DNA of 64,000 nt from Schistocerca nitens (lineage: Eukaryota; Arthropoda; Insecta; Orthoptera; Acrididae), in the NCBI RefSeq assembly GCF_023898315.1, contig NC_064621.1:533655383-533719382 (forward strand), read 5' to 3'. The notes below the pieces were generated by a model, which saw nothing but the letters and a program-made list of their open reading frames with translations, ran no database searches and had not been told where the DNA came from. Shown piece by piece: positions 32,560 to 44,100 of the stretch (its first letter is position 1; each line of letters opens with the position of its first letter). The position numbers and the translations under genes are program-made.

Positions 32560-32800
32560 TCTGAACTTCCGCTGGCCACCAAACTCCCCGGACATGAACA
32601 TTATTGAGCATATCTGGAATGCCTTGCAACGTGCTGTTCAGACGAGATCTCCATCCCCTCGTACCCTTCAGGATTTATGGACAACTCTGCAGCAGTCATG
32701 GTGTCTGCTCTCTCTAGCACTACTTCAGGCATTAACCGAGTCCATGCCACGTCGTGTTGCGGCGCTTCTGTGTGCTCGCGGTGGCCCTACACGATATTAG
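32560..32800 (+). pseudogene. Tc1 transposase C-terminal fragment
   Basis: An open segment reads SPDMNIIEHIWNALQRAVQ (about 32585-32645), with the aspartate and catalytic glutamate, and runs to GGPTRY with TAG at 32798-32800. Only the last quarter of a Tc1 transposase is present. The upstream domains and left TIR are missing, so this is a truncated relic of a lineage different from the element at 29281. Confidence 0.75.
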
Positions 32801-32804
32801 GCAG

Positions 32805-33370
32805 TTGTACCAGTTTCTTTGCTCTTCAGCGTAGTAATATACAAGTTAATTGAATCTACTAAGGATTTCGTTAGTGGAGTAGGAGTTGAACACTGATAAA
32901 TCCTTTAGGCTCGTCTTAAAATGAACTGTTTTAGTAGCCGGTTACTGGGCACATCCAAGTGGATAATGGCATTCTACCTCTTAGGGCGGATCTCAGAAAT
33001 ATTTATTGCGACATGCGGGTGAGGTGAATGCCCACACGGTCAGACAATAAGAGAACAGTTAACAGTGAAAGTGCACTACGACCACGCGTTCCCAGGGAAG
33101 CTCATCGCAGTCACCACGTAACGTAAAATGAGTGTTTCCTACCTATCACTGGCGAACTCTCCAGTCGACTTTACAAAGTACTGCTCTCGTGGGACATCCG
33201 GCGTACACTCCCGTAGAAAGTATTGTTCTCTCTGCTGCGACCTCGTTTCGTGGTTGCCAAATAGTATTTGCGGGGTATCTCCGTCACTTTCCAATAAGCG
33301 TTGCTAGTGGAAATTCCGGAACAAAACTAGCTGGACCTACGCGTGCAGAAACGTAATATCTAATAGCGAA
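32805..33370. other. Unassigned sequence
   Basis: No recognised gene or repeat. Confidence 0.5.
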
Positions 33371-33374
33371 TTCT

Positions 33375-33740
33375 GCTGCATATACATCTACATAAATTTT
33401 CCCCAAGCCGTTGTACAGTACATGGCAGAGGATACATCGTACTAGTGTAATCAGATTTTTTTTCCTATTTCATTCACATGTGGACTCTCTGAACATGCCC
33501 TAATCTCTCTTTACTCTTTTCTGACGATCCCTCGCGAGATATACTTTACTGGCAGTATAATGGTCGTTCAGTTATCTTCGAATACCCAACAGGGTTTCGC
33601 GAGAAGTAAATCGTCTGTCTTCCAAGCATTCCTCTTTATGGTTACTGAGCATTTCCTTTACTTAACTGAGAGGCATTTTAGTACACGCGTCCACTTTTTC
33701 GCATCGATTTATTTTTCAGAACCTTACCCGTAGCTGATGT
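33375..33740 (-). mobile_element. LINE 3' end, 5'-truncated
   Basis: Read on minus, the sequence ends in ATGTATCCTCTGCCATGTAC and TATGTAGATGTATATG, the GTAGATGTA-type tail seen at the 3' ends of the plus-strand LINEs at 35690 and 47685. The upstream part has only vestiges of coding. Placement rests on tail similarity. Confidence 0.5.
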
Positions 33741-33770
33741 AGTTAGAAACTACGACTCTGACTTAAATTG

Positions 33771-33943
33771 CGCTGCAGTCACGGGCTGTGCGGCTGGTCC
33801 CGGCGGAGGTTCGAGTCCTCCCTCGGGCATGGGTGTGTGTGTTTGTCGTTAGGATAATTTAGGTTAAGTAGTGTGTAAGCTTAGGGACTGATGACCTTAG
33901 CAGTTACGTCCCATAAGATTTCACACACATTTGAACATTTTTT
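33771..33943 (+). mobile_element. 5'-truncated SINE ('GGATTAGCCGAG' family)
   Basis: Begins inside the head at GCGCTGCAGTCACGGGC and keeps the B box GGTTCGAGTCC and the full body. Flanks ACTTAAATTG on both sides are the target duplication. Confidence 0.87.
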
Positions 33944-34249
33944 AACTTAAATTGAAGTTAATTCTTTACGGAGATCAACCATTTACGAATTCCTCGAAAT
34001 GTTTATTTCTCTATTAACTAATCTTCAGGCGTCAGGTTTTAGAAAAAATACATACCTCATGTACGTCAACGCGACCGTTGTAGTTCTGGGGAAAACACAT
34101 TCAGCTGGAACGTGTTACTAAATATACAAGAGAAAACTGAAGCATACTCTTTATTATTATTTACTTTTCATAATTACCTATATCATCATGCAGCAGTAGC
34201 AATTTGGCACCCATTGCTGGATAAAGACCCCCTGCAGACACTCATAATT

Positions 34250-35617
34250 ACGTCTTCCAATCCAGTTTACTCTCTGATCTACACAGAGTACGCGAAAGAA
34301 CTTGCCCCCCTTCTAACAGCCGTGTACCGCAAGTCACTAGAGGAACGGAAGGTTCCAAATGATTGGAAAAGAGCACAGGTAGTTCCAGTTTTCAAGAAGG
34401 GTCGTCGAGCAGATGCGCAAAACTATAGGCCTATATCTCTGACATCGATCTGTTGTAGAATGTAGAACACGCTTTTTGCTCGCGTATGTCATTTCTGGAA
34501 ACCCAGAATCTACTCTGTAGGAACCAACATGGATTCCGGAAACAGCGATCGTGTGAGACCCAACTCGCTTTATTTGTTCATGAGACCCATAAAATATTAG
34601 ATACAGGCTCCCAGGTAGATGCCATTTTCCTTGACTTCCGGAAGGCGTCGATACAGTTCCGCACTGTCGCCTGATAAACAAAGTAAGAGCCTACGGAATA
34701 TCAGACCAGCTGTGTGGCTGGATTGAAGAGTTTTTAGCAAACAGAACACAGCACGTTGTTCTCAATGGAGAGTAACCTCTGGCGTGCCACAGGGGAGTGT
34801 TATGGGACCATTGCTTTTCACAATATATATAAATGACCTAGTGGACAGTGTCGGAAGTTCCATGCGGCTTTTCGCGGATGATGCTGTAGTATACAGAGAA
34901 GTTGCAGCATTAGAAAATTGCAGCGAAATGCAGGAAGATCGGCAGGGGATAGGCACTTGGTGCAGGGAGTGGCAGCTGACCCTTAACATAGACAAATGTA
35001 ATGTATTGCGAATACACAGAAAGAAGGGTGCTTTATTGTATGATTATATGATAGCGGAACAATCACTGGTAGCAGTTACTTCTGTAAAATATCTGGGAGT
35101 ATGCGTACGGAACGATTTGAAGTGGAATGATTATATAAAATTAATTGTTGGTAAGACGGGTGCCAGGTTGAGATTCATTGGGAGAGTCCTTAGAGAATGT
35201 AGTCCATCAACAAAGGAGGTGGCTTACAAAACACTCTTTCGACCTATACTTGAGTATTGCTCATCAGTGTGGGATCCGTACCAGGTCGAGTTGACAGAGG
35301 AGATAGAGAAGATCCAAAGAAGAGCGGCGCGTTTCGTCACAGGGTTATTTGGTAAGCGTGCTAGCGTTACAGAGATGTTTAGCAAACTCAAGTGGCAGAC
35401 TCTGCAAGAGAGGCGCTCTGCATCGCTGTGTAGCTTGCTGTCCACGTTTCGAGAGGGTGCGTTTCTGGATGAGGTATCGAATGTATTGCTTCCCCCTACT
35501 TATACCTCCAGAGGAGATCACGAATGTAAAATTAGAGAGATTCGAGCGCGCACAGAGGCTTTCCGGCAGTCGTTCTTCCCGCGAACCATACGCGACTGGA
35601 ACAGGAAAGGGAGGTAA
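34250..35617 (+). pseudogene. LINE reverse transcriptase with intact FADD box
   Basis: The N-terminal RT block VYRKSLEERKVPNDWKRAQV and NYRPISLT (34320-34440) is followed by frameshifts to 34780. A 277-codon open frame then runs to TAA at 35615-35617. It contains PQGSVMGPLLFTIYINDL, RLFADDAVVY with the catalytic aspartates (about 34866-34895), LTLNIDKCNVLRIH, SVKYLGVCVRNDLKW and the C-terminal block RRAARFVTGLFG. In life the protein would copy its RNA at a nicked chromosomal target. The palm is preserved, but missing N-terminal domains and frameshifts before 34780 make the copy inactive. The exact clade is unresolved. Confidence 0.85.
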
Positions 35618-35690
35618 TGACAGTGGCACGTAAAGTGCCCTCCGCCACACACCGTTGGGTGGCTTGCGGAGTATTGTAGATGTAGATGAA
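34250..35690 (+). mobile_element. LINE (CR1/jockey-like), RT to 3' end
   Basis: A 5'-truncated copy. The RT domain, C-terminal region and 3' UTR end in GGAGTATTGTAGATGTAGAT. The endonuclease half is missing. The same lineage recurs at 46755-47685. Confidence 0.82.
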
Positions 35691-36116
35691 CCAGCTGTTT
35701 GTTTCCTCGTCTTTTCTGGTATTAGGATGGTGTTCAAGTTCGTAGCGTTTTTCCATAAGTTTAATAAACACAACACATACACATAACAGAGGCTCTTCTC
35801 AAGGACGATATAGTCTACTTCACTATTTACAGTAGCTTGCCTACGCTGGGGTAAGTTTCCGATTCCGCCACTCTAGAAATCACACGGTTCTGAGACGAAG
35901 AACTCGTCGAGCCATGTTCAGTAGAGAGCGGAAAAGGTGAAAATCTGAGGGCGCAAGATCAGGAGAATGAGATGGGTGCGGACGACTTCCCAAAACAACT
36001 CCTGTATAAAGCTTTTTGTCAGTCTAGCAGGATGCGGGAAAGCGTTATCGTGGAGTAGCGTCACCAACGTAGTCTTCTTGGTCGTTGTTCTTGGGCTGCG
36101 TCTGCAAGACGTCTCA

Positions 36117-37002
36117 CAAGGGAACCTCCCCATCGCACCCCCCTCAGATTTAGTTATAAGTTGGCACAGTGGATAGGCCTTGAAAAACTGAACACAGATC
36201 AATTGAGAAAACTGGAAGAAGTTGTGTGGAACTGTGAAAAAATAAGCAAAATATACAAACTGAGTAGTTCATGGGAAGATATGCAATATCAAGGACATTG
36301 GAAACGCAGTACCGCCGTGGTCTCGTGGTAACGTGAGCAGCTGCGAAACGAAAGGTCGTAGGTTCAAATCTTCCATCGAGTGAAAAGGTTTAATTTTTTA
36401 TTTTCAGTTTATGTGACAAACTATTATGTTTTCATCAATTTTTTGGGAGTGATTATCACATCCACAAGAAAACCTAAATCGGGCAAGGTAGAAGAATCTT
36501 TTTACCCATTCGCCAAGTGTACAAGTTAGGTGGGTCGACAACACATTCCTGTCATGTGACGCACATGCCGTCACCAGTGTCGTATAGAATATATCAGATG
36601 TGTTTTCCTGTGGAGGAATCGGTTGACCTATGACCTTGCGATCAACACAGACACTAAACTTGTTACAGTGAACAGAGACGTCAATGAACGAACGGACAGA
36701 TAATAACTATGCAAAAATAAAGAAAGTAAAATTCTCACTCGAGGGAAGACTTGAACCAAGGACCTCTCGTTCCACAACTGCTCACGCTACCACGGGACCA
36801 CGGCACTCCAGAGCTCACGAAGTCCATGATGTTGCCTATGTGGGCCATGGACTACTCAGTTTGTATATTTTGCTTATTTTTTCACAGTTCCACACAACTT
36901 CTTCCTGTTTTCTCAATTGATCTGTGTTCAGTTTATCAAGGCCTATCCACTGTGCCAACTTATAACTAAATCTGAGGGGGGTGCGATGGGGAGGTTCCCT
37001 TG
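36117..37002. mobile_element. 886-bp non-autonomous element; ~250-bp TIRs with tRNA-like sequence
   Basis: Termini CAAGGGAACCTCCCCATCGC and reverse complement, flanked by direct repeat TCA (36114-36116 and 37003-37005). The arms stay similar for about 250 bp and both contain a tRNA-like block: CGTGGTCTCGTGGTAACGTG with GTAGGTTCAAATC (36316-36380), and its partner near 36745-36800. It sits inside the mariner transposase with reading continuity on both sides. No transposase is encoded. A 3-bp duplication would fit PIF/Harbinger or CACTA chemistry, but the family is unknown. Confidence 0.8.
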
Positions 37003-37464
37003 TCAGTTGTTGACCGTAAATGTCAGCAGTCATGGTTACACCTCGAGGAAGCAATCTGTAGTACATCAGACCGTCGCTGTTCCACGAGATGCGCGACATT
37101 ATCTTTTGTGAATGCGCGCAGGTCTTTTTGCAGGGAGTTACTGTTTTGTTTGGCTTCAGCCGTTCCTTTATTTTTCCTGACGTTAGCATAGAGACATCAT
37201 TTCTCGTCACCAGTAACGATACAGGATAGGAATGGTCGGTTGCTCACGAGCCAGTTGATCACGAGTAAGCAGGGACGCACATTCGGCTATCCCCTGATTT
37301 TTGTGAGTTTCACTTAGAGCATGCGGTACTCATGCGCCCGATTTTTTAAGTTTCCACATTTCGTGTAAGTATCGCCCGATGGTGTAATGATCACAGTTCA
37401 TCACATTTACCGGTTCTCGAGTACGTGGATCATTGTGGATTAATGCGTTTAAGGCAGCTAAAAA

Positions 37465-38100
37465 GTACCTGTTATGCAATAGGTACATTTCATACATTGA
37501 AGGATTACTTAAATAAAACAGACTAGGGGTTGGGTAAAAAAATGTTATACAAACAATTAATAGTAATGATTATAAAACATCCAACATTCCACATAACACC
37601 TTCACACTATGTTTCTGTCCTTCTTTTCTCCTTTTCTAGAAAAACTTACCCCCAAGCTACGCATAGCACAATACTAACACGTCTTCCTTTTTCTAAGCTC
37701 AACATCTCACTCATTATAGAGGGATGCAGACCCAGTTTTTCAGGATAGCAAATGGGATGTTATGGTACAGAAAATGGCCCAGAGATCCCAAGTGTGTGTG
37801 TGTTTGTGTGTGTAGTGAGTGAAGTGTCATGAAACAATGTGTGTATAGTGTGTGCAGTGACTGATAGTGGACACGAGTGAACAGTGTTGCATTACATTAT
37901 TTAATAAGTTATTCGTAAAAGAAGTATTGTATACCAGGAGAAAATCTAATGATTGTCTCTAAATAGAAGTTTGTAAATGTATGCGTATACGAATTAGGTT
38001 ATTTTGAATTGGTCTAAACTTGTAAATACTTTGACATGTCCTATATCCTTGTAAAAAGAGATCTACGGATGAATAAAACTATCACTACCACTACTACTAC
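37465..38100 (+). mobile_element. 5'-truncated LINE 3' end in mariner
   Basis: Non-coding sequence with a GT-rich tract at 37791-37822 ends in GGATGAATAAAACTATCACT followed by short ACT repeats, a typical LINE polyadenylation-like end. Mariner coding resumes directly on either side. Confidence 0.6.
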
Positions 38101-38699
38101 TAAATGATCTTCATCAAACCCCGAAGGTCTTTCTGAACATGGAGAGTCACTAATGACAAAACGATCCTCCTGATAACGAGAACGCCATTTTCTTGTCTGC
38201 TCCGTCCAATGGTATTATTGTCGTACAGGACGCAAATTTTTCTGGCTGTGTCCGCTGCTGTCATCTCTCTACTGAGCTCAAACGGAATAATATATCGGAA
38301 ACGTTCCGATTTTTCCACTTGGCACACCATTTTTTAGCGTCAGCACCTCCACCGACTGTCTCCAAATGGCAAAATGACAATATGTAAACTCAAATAACAA
38401 CAGTGAACTACAAATAAAAAAAATGACAAACGATAAATAAACCTTTAGCAACTGGAATAACAATATGCGAAAAAAAATTATACAAACTTATACGGCAACC
38501 TAAAAATTTCCACAAGCATCTCTCCTCACAACCCTCAATTGTTGCATGATTTTTACGTTAAAGATCCATGTATCACAGCTGTAAGCCGAAACATGCTCGT
38601 TAAGTTTCCGTTTTCAGCCACATGAGGGGTTTAATTGTGAAAACTGTGTATTGTTTACCAAAAGTAATACAGAAAAACTTTTATTATTCAGTTCATTAC

Positions 38700-39045
38700 T
38701 TTTCCTGCCCATCCAGTACTTGTCTTCAGCTACCGTAGATACGGAACTTCATAGACTTACTCATTTACTTCACTGATTATTTTTGTTATTTTCTTTTCGA
38801 TCTGTTGATTAATTTATTTTATTCAGGCCTATTTTCAAACCTGCTGTGCTAAGCTCCTCCTGTAGTCGACGAAGTTTGCCTGTTCTACAGACAAACAGCC
38901 AGTTATCATCGAAACGAAGATGGTCCGGGTATGATCAGTTTACAAGTATTCCTTTTAATTTCGCAGTTTAGGGATCTGAAGCTGATGAGAACAGTCTCTG
39001 AGACACGGAATCTCCTAGCTTGTCTCCTCTTTCGATTCTATATTT
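38700..39045 (-). pseudogene. LINE reverse transcriptase fragment
   Basis: On minus, GDSVSQTVLISFRSL is followed by HLRFDDNWLFV (normally HLRFADDxVLF) and LRRLQEELSTAGLKIGLNK, the region around the RT catalytic box of RTE/L2-like LINEs. The alanine of FADD is missing and a frame break is present. Both ends of the LINE are absent. It abuts the tRNA-like repeats at 39058. Confidence 0.6.
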
Positions 39046-39057
39046 TTCCAATAGTAT

Positions 39058-39350
39058 GATGAAGTTTCCTGGCAGATTGAAACTGTTTGGCGGACCGAGA
39101 CTCGAACTCGGGACCTCTGCCTTTCGCGAGCAAGTGCTCTACCGCCTGAGCTACCCAGGCACGGCTCACGACCCGCCCCCACAGCTCCAATTCCACCAGT
39201 ACCTCGTATCCTACCTTCCAAACTCCATAGAATCTCTCCTCCGAACCTTGCAGAACTAGCACTCCTGGATGGAAGGATATTGCAGACACATGGCTTAGAC
39301 ACAGTAACAGGGATGTTTCCAGAATTAAACTTTTTCTCCGTAGCGGAGTG
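39058..39350 (-). repeat. tRNA-like repeat, copy 1
   Basis: On minus: TGGGTAGCTCAGGCGGTAGA (A box) and GTCCCGAGTTCGAGTCTCGG (B box), followed by GAAACTTCATCATACT. Its body CCACAGCTCCAATTCCACCA reappears inverted in copy 3. Directly followed by copy 2. Confidence 0.75.
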
Positions 39351-39354
39351 TGCG

Positions 39355-39690
39355 CTGATATGAAACTTCCTGGCAGATTATAACTGTGTGCTGGATCGAG
39401 ACTCAAACTCGGGACCTTTGCCTTTCGCGGGCAAGTGCTCTACCGACTGAGCTACCCAGGATTCGCAGGAGAGCTTCTGTGAAGTTTGGAAGATAGGGGA
39501 CGAGGCACTGGTGGAAGTGAAGCTGTGGGGGCGGGTCGGGAGCGTGCTTGGGTAGCTCAGCCGGTAGAGCACTTGCCTGCAAAAGGCAAAGGTCCCGAGT
39601 TCGAGTCTCGGTCTGGCACACAGTTTTAATCTGTTAGGAAGTTTCGTATCAACGCACACTCCGCTGCAGAGTGAAAATTTCATTCTGGAA
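39355..39690. repeat. tRNA-like palindrome (copies 2 and 3)
   Basis: Copy 2 (39360-39470, minus) and copy 3 (39545-39665, plus) are head-to-head inverted tRNA-like units. GGGTAGCTCAGCCGGTAGAG and GTTCGAGTCTCGG are clear in copy 3. The ends GAAACTTCCTGGCAGATTA and TCTGTTAGGAAGTTTC pair, giving arms of about 120 bp. Confidence 0.78.
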
Positions 39691-39694
39691 CATG

Positions 39695-40850
39695 ATGAAG
39701 TCTCGCGAAGTTGTAGAACTGATGTATATATTCCTCAGTGTCCTACCATCAGTTGACTCAAGGCAAGGTTCCTCCAAGGTTGTTGAAATTAACTCAAAAG
39801 ATTTCTAAAATCGATGAATCCCAAACTAAGTAGCAATCCAAGTTTATTGCTCCATTCTATAACATTATTCACAGTGTTTTGTTTGTGCGGTATGGTCCTC
39901 TCAAGTCAGCTCCTTCTTTTGATAGATAAAAATCGAATGTACAGAGCGTTTCAAAATGAATATAGCGATTAGAAACGGCTATTGCTATTTAATGCAAAGC
40001 GGTACATCTGTGGGAATATCGATAGCAACGTGCATCGTTCGTGAGCGAAGGGAGTTTATTTTTAGACGAGCAGAGACTTAGTGCATTCTGTGCAGTGATC
40101 TCTACAGCACCTGTATGTGGATCTCTGATCTCAGAGCACGGAACATAGGCGTGCCTGTAGATTCTTATCATTTGCATATGTTGCTTGTAATTGGGCCAAA
40201 AAGCTTCCGCCGGTCTGAATGTGAAAAAGTATTCTTTACTTATATTTGGCTTTGAACATTATATCAATGTGTGACGTAATAGGCTGATGCGGGAGCAGAA
40301 TCGAAAAGTATTTTCAATTTGCGTTCTCGTGATATTTAGTGGCAGCCACGTTAAGGCAAATGGATTTCGACATCCAGACAGTATAAAGTTCGCTGGTCCT
40401 GTGTCATGATTGAATGTGACGTTTCTTTGTATTACGCTTTGTGAATAAATCTTTCATGCAACTAATCGCCTCGATTACCTTCTTGGGCCGTTCCCTGTCA
40501 CCTGATAGGGAATATGCTTTCTCATCAAAAGAATTACAGAGAACGCAAAAGAAAGTTCAAACCTCTTTCTACACACTTTACAACGTTCTATATGACTCTC
40601 CTTGATCACATGGACAACATCTAAGCCATGACTTATTCTCGCCATACATTCCAAAGTATATGTGGAGTCACCGACAAGAGCGCATTAGATACGGACATTT
40701 TGAGTTCTACAGTTGTTTTCGGAAAAGGATACAAGCCTTACAAATGACCCCATAAAAAGAATTACATGAGTGTCAGGTCTCAAGATTTTGGTGCCAATAA
40801 CAGAATACTGCACCGTCGTATCCAAAATGTAAAAAAATTTGGAAATTTGT
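39695..40850. other. Unassigned sequence
   Basis: No recognised gene or repeat. Confidence 0.5.
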
Positions 40851-40852
40851 GG

Positions 40853-40941
40853 TAAATTCCTATGAGATCAAACTGCTGAGGTCATCGGTCCCTAGGCTTA
40901 CACACTACTTAATCCAATTTAAACTAGCTTACGCTAAGGAC

Positions 40942-40978
<37 letters not shown>

Positions 40979-41000
40979 TAAACTAGCTTACGCTAAGGAC

Positions 41001-41054
<54 letters not shown>

Positions 41055-41140
41055 CCCGAAGGAGGACTCGAACCTCCGACGGGAGGAGCCGCGCGAACCG
41101 TGGCAAGGCGCCTCAGACCGCACGACTAACGCGCGCGGCA
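40853..41140 (-). mobile_element. SINE ('GGATTAGCCGAG' family) with duplicated, expanded AC tract
   Basis: Reverse copy. Body GGTCCCTAGGCTTACACACT and head region GGACTCGAACCTCCGACGGG are clear. The internal block AAACTAGCTTACGCTAAGGA followed by (AC)n occurs twice in tandem, at about 40921-40977 and 40979-41052. Confidence 0.87.
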
Positions 41141-41144
41141 AAAA

Positions 41145-44100
41145 AATGCGGAGCTCCATAACCCAATGTGAGGGTGCTCTACCTTGCTGAAAGATGCGAT
41201 CTGTGAAATCTACATCAAGCTGTGGCATCAGTCATTGCTAAAAATGTGCATGTAAATGTTTGTTGAACCATTTTGATCAGTGAAGGAAATCAGTTCGTAC
41301 AGTTTTTGTGCTGACATCGCACAGAATACTTTCAATTACGCAACAAGGCTTTTCTATGCTCCATAATCAGATCTTGTGTGGGTCAATGACCCGTGGCCGC
41401 AAGACAAAGGCTCCACTGAAGCACAATGAAAAATTAGGAAAAATGAAAGTAAAAGGGGAAAGTAGAAAAGCGTAAAATAAGACTTGCACCGATGTATGTA
41501 TTTCTCCTTATGAAACAATGCAAAGGGAATAGCGAGGCTATTTCCACGAAAAACAATAGAAATGCAGATATGTATACAATTAAAAATAATTGGGATGGAA
41601 AGAGAAACCATATTAAGTATTTTAAAGCTGTAAGAAGCAACGAAATTATCTACACATATCACATCCAAGAAAAATAAAGAGCTGTAAACTTTACAAAGCT
41701 AAATCTTGCAGTAAAGATCTGAGCCAAGAAACCAGACCTAGAATCTGTAAGGAACTACATCTGCTTTCAACGATTTAAGAAGCGTGTTCAAAACGAACAG
41801 CAAGTAAAGCGAATGTGAATCAACAATATACACTCCAATACAAAACGTTTGAAATGTATACTTAGAGCAGCTTTATAGGCCAGAAGGGCAGGTATACACA
41901 CGAGACTAAAATGTAATATACCATAAATTGTAAAAAGGGCTTGCATGTAAAATATTCCAAACGGTGGATGCAGCAGGAGTATGAAAAATGTAGGGAGAGT
42001 TTCTAGAAACAGACGCAACGAAAACTATGAATCAAAAATTACCACCTCATGACAGTTCGCAATTTGGTCCTCAAAGACAATTTAGAGACTAGTTAAGAAA
42101 CAGCCCTCTTTTTTGAAAAGTTGAGTATACATATAATTTAAAAGCCGTTCCGTGAGTGTTTCCAACGTAACGCTAAAGCGACTAGACGCAAGGCGTTAGA
42201 CAAGAGGAACGATGAAATGAAGTCGATCGGCGAAAAAATCGTGTAACCGAAAGTTTTTATGCTGTGGCAGGAGTGAGTGTAATGAACAACATGGTAGAAA
42301 TCGTGACCAGTAGGGTTTGAGCGTTGGCGTGGGGGTGGGGAACGTTTAAAGGTATCTTTTTTACGTTTTCTTTGAACATTCGGAAGACTGCAGCTTCTAG
42401 CAAAAATGTTGCCCAGTACAAAACTAAACTACATTAAATTTCATATAAAAAAGTCCCACTGATTGCTTTCTCTAGGCCTAATAGTTTCCGCGTTGTAGGG
42501 GATGGAAAAATTGCAGATTATTAAAAGTAGTGTTTTAACGGTATAAAATTAATGTTTATATTTAAATGAAGTGGGTTAAGAACAGATATTACATGTGTGC
42601 ACCACATCTAACAAAGTGCAGCACAGCCGTATTAACGGACTAATAATTGTGTTCTGGTGATGTAACAGGGTAGAAAAAGGGGGGGGGGGGGTGGATGTTA
42701 GTAGTGTGAGAGAAGGTAGGTGGCCGGATTGTGTTCATGCATCGTAGATCTGCAATCTGAAGAGCGAGCAGTGATTCCCCACTCTGGCCACCCCACTACG
42801 CCAGGAGAGGCAACCACAGGGTGTTTCACAAAGTTATACCGACCTTTCGCAGAGGTCAGTGCATAGACGTGGGCCTGGAGGACTTTTATTTTCCACAAAG
42901 TACGTTAATACTGCATCGAACGCAGCTGTGAGTTCCTAATAACGCTAACACAGGAAACGCATGTGGACAGATTCTATATGTAAATGTCAGCACATGTTAT
43001 ACACCGCTAGAGAAGAAGCAAAATAATTTCACGGATCCCATGTTTATATAATGGAATTATTTTCAGTTTATTGATTACTTATTTGCGGTTATTACATGAG
43101 CTCAAAAGCTGGGTCTTTCAACTGTCTACCACACCGAAGAGCTCGTCCCAAGTGTAACATGCTGTAAATATATATTCGACAATATTGACTTCATTGTGTT
43201 TAGTTTTACTGGCTGGAATACTTTTCACAGCAACTCACCCAACGTCTGAAGAGGCTAAAAGTTTAAACTATCTCCTCCTGCCATGTAAGTAGGTAACATA
43301 GGTGTTAAGGGAATTCAGGATTTTGCAACGTAAGTCAAGCAGTACATTGCAGCAGATTACTGTTCTAGACTGGAACATGATCAGCTCCATTCCATCAGAT
43401 ACATTCACACCCACTTTGCAAACTATATTGGGGGAGTGTAGTAAGTGGCTCCACTCAGATCAGCACACTCTAGAATTGCCAGCATCTTCTGAATGGAAGA
43501 GATTTGTTCAATCTATGAGTGACACAGTTAACTGAGAGAAAAGTGCAGTAACTCTGCAGTCGGTCATTAATTTAGCACCTAGTGACCACAACACAATTAC
43601 CCGGCTTTACAGTATGCTGTCAACTACAGATGGCAGCAAGCTACAACATTTATCAGCCCAATACCTTTCCCACCAACGCTATCTGGGATGAGAAAGAAAT
43701 TATGTAAGACTGAGGAAAGGCCTCTTAACACATACATTTCATAGACAGTTCTTATTTTATTTTAACATGGATCGTGCGACGGTACCTAACGGTTACTGCT
43801 TGGTAGTTGCTCTTCCAAATAGCATCCAACGAGAAAATCAATTGCGTGTTAAACTGTGGTAACTTATACTTTAAGTACTTTGGCTATGCACTGCTCCATT
43901 TAAAAAGGAAAGCTCGATGTAGTCATAGGGTCAAACAGCGCACATCTGCTTTCATGCCCTGCAGCTAATTCGCTGCAAATGATGACTTGTAGCTGTGATC
44001 CTGCTGCTAAATTATCTATGCATTGGCTAGAATTGAGAGTTAATAAAGTATACAGAAATACAAAATAAAAGTTAAATGGATAATTTAATAACAAGGGTTC

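Larger units (their letters stand above)
35900..38340 (-). pseudogene. Mariner transposase, three-piece relic
   Basis: Block 1 (38340-38101) starts MVCQVEKSERFRYIIPFELS, an N-terminal helix-turn-helix region, and ends SGFDEDHL. Block 2 (37455-37006) begins NALIHNDPRTREPVNVMNCD, where mariner proteins would continue, and includes IVTGDEK, with the first aspartate followed by a stop, then DGLMYYRLLPRGVTMTADIY. Block 3 (36113-35900) contains LLHDNAFPHPARLTKSFIQE with the second aspartate and, after a frameshift, SPDLAPSDFHLF with the third. Stops in block 2 and the frameshift in block 3 show decay apart from the two insertions. Confidence 0.78.
35890..38400 (-). mobile_element. Mariner split by an inverted-repeat element and a LINE end
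   Basis: Mariner coding similarity occurs in three minus-strand blocks: 38340-38101, 37455-37006 and 36113-35900. The gaps are exactly the LINE fragment (37465-38100) and the 886-bp element (36117-37002). Mariner TIRs were not identified. Confidence 0.75.

Noticed and set aside
39545..39637. Sequence that could be called as a tRNA gene
   Set aside because: A and B boxes are good, but the anticodon arm is irregular and near-identical copies lie beside it in a repeat, so it is a tRNA-like repeat rather than a functional tRNA gene.
40940..41052. CRISPR-like or satellite array
   Set aside because: It is simple (AC)n inside a SINE with one duplicated block; no spacers.
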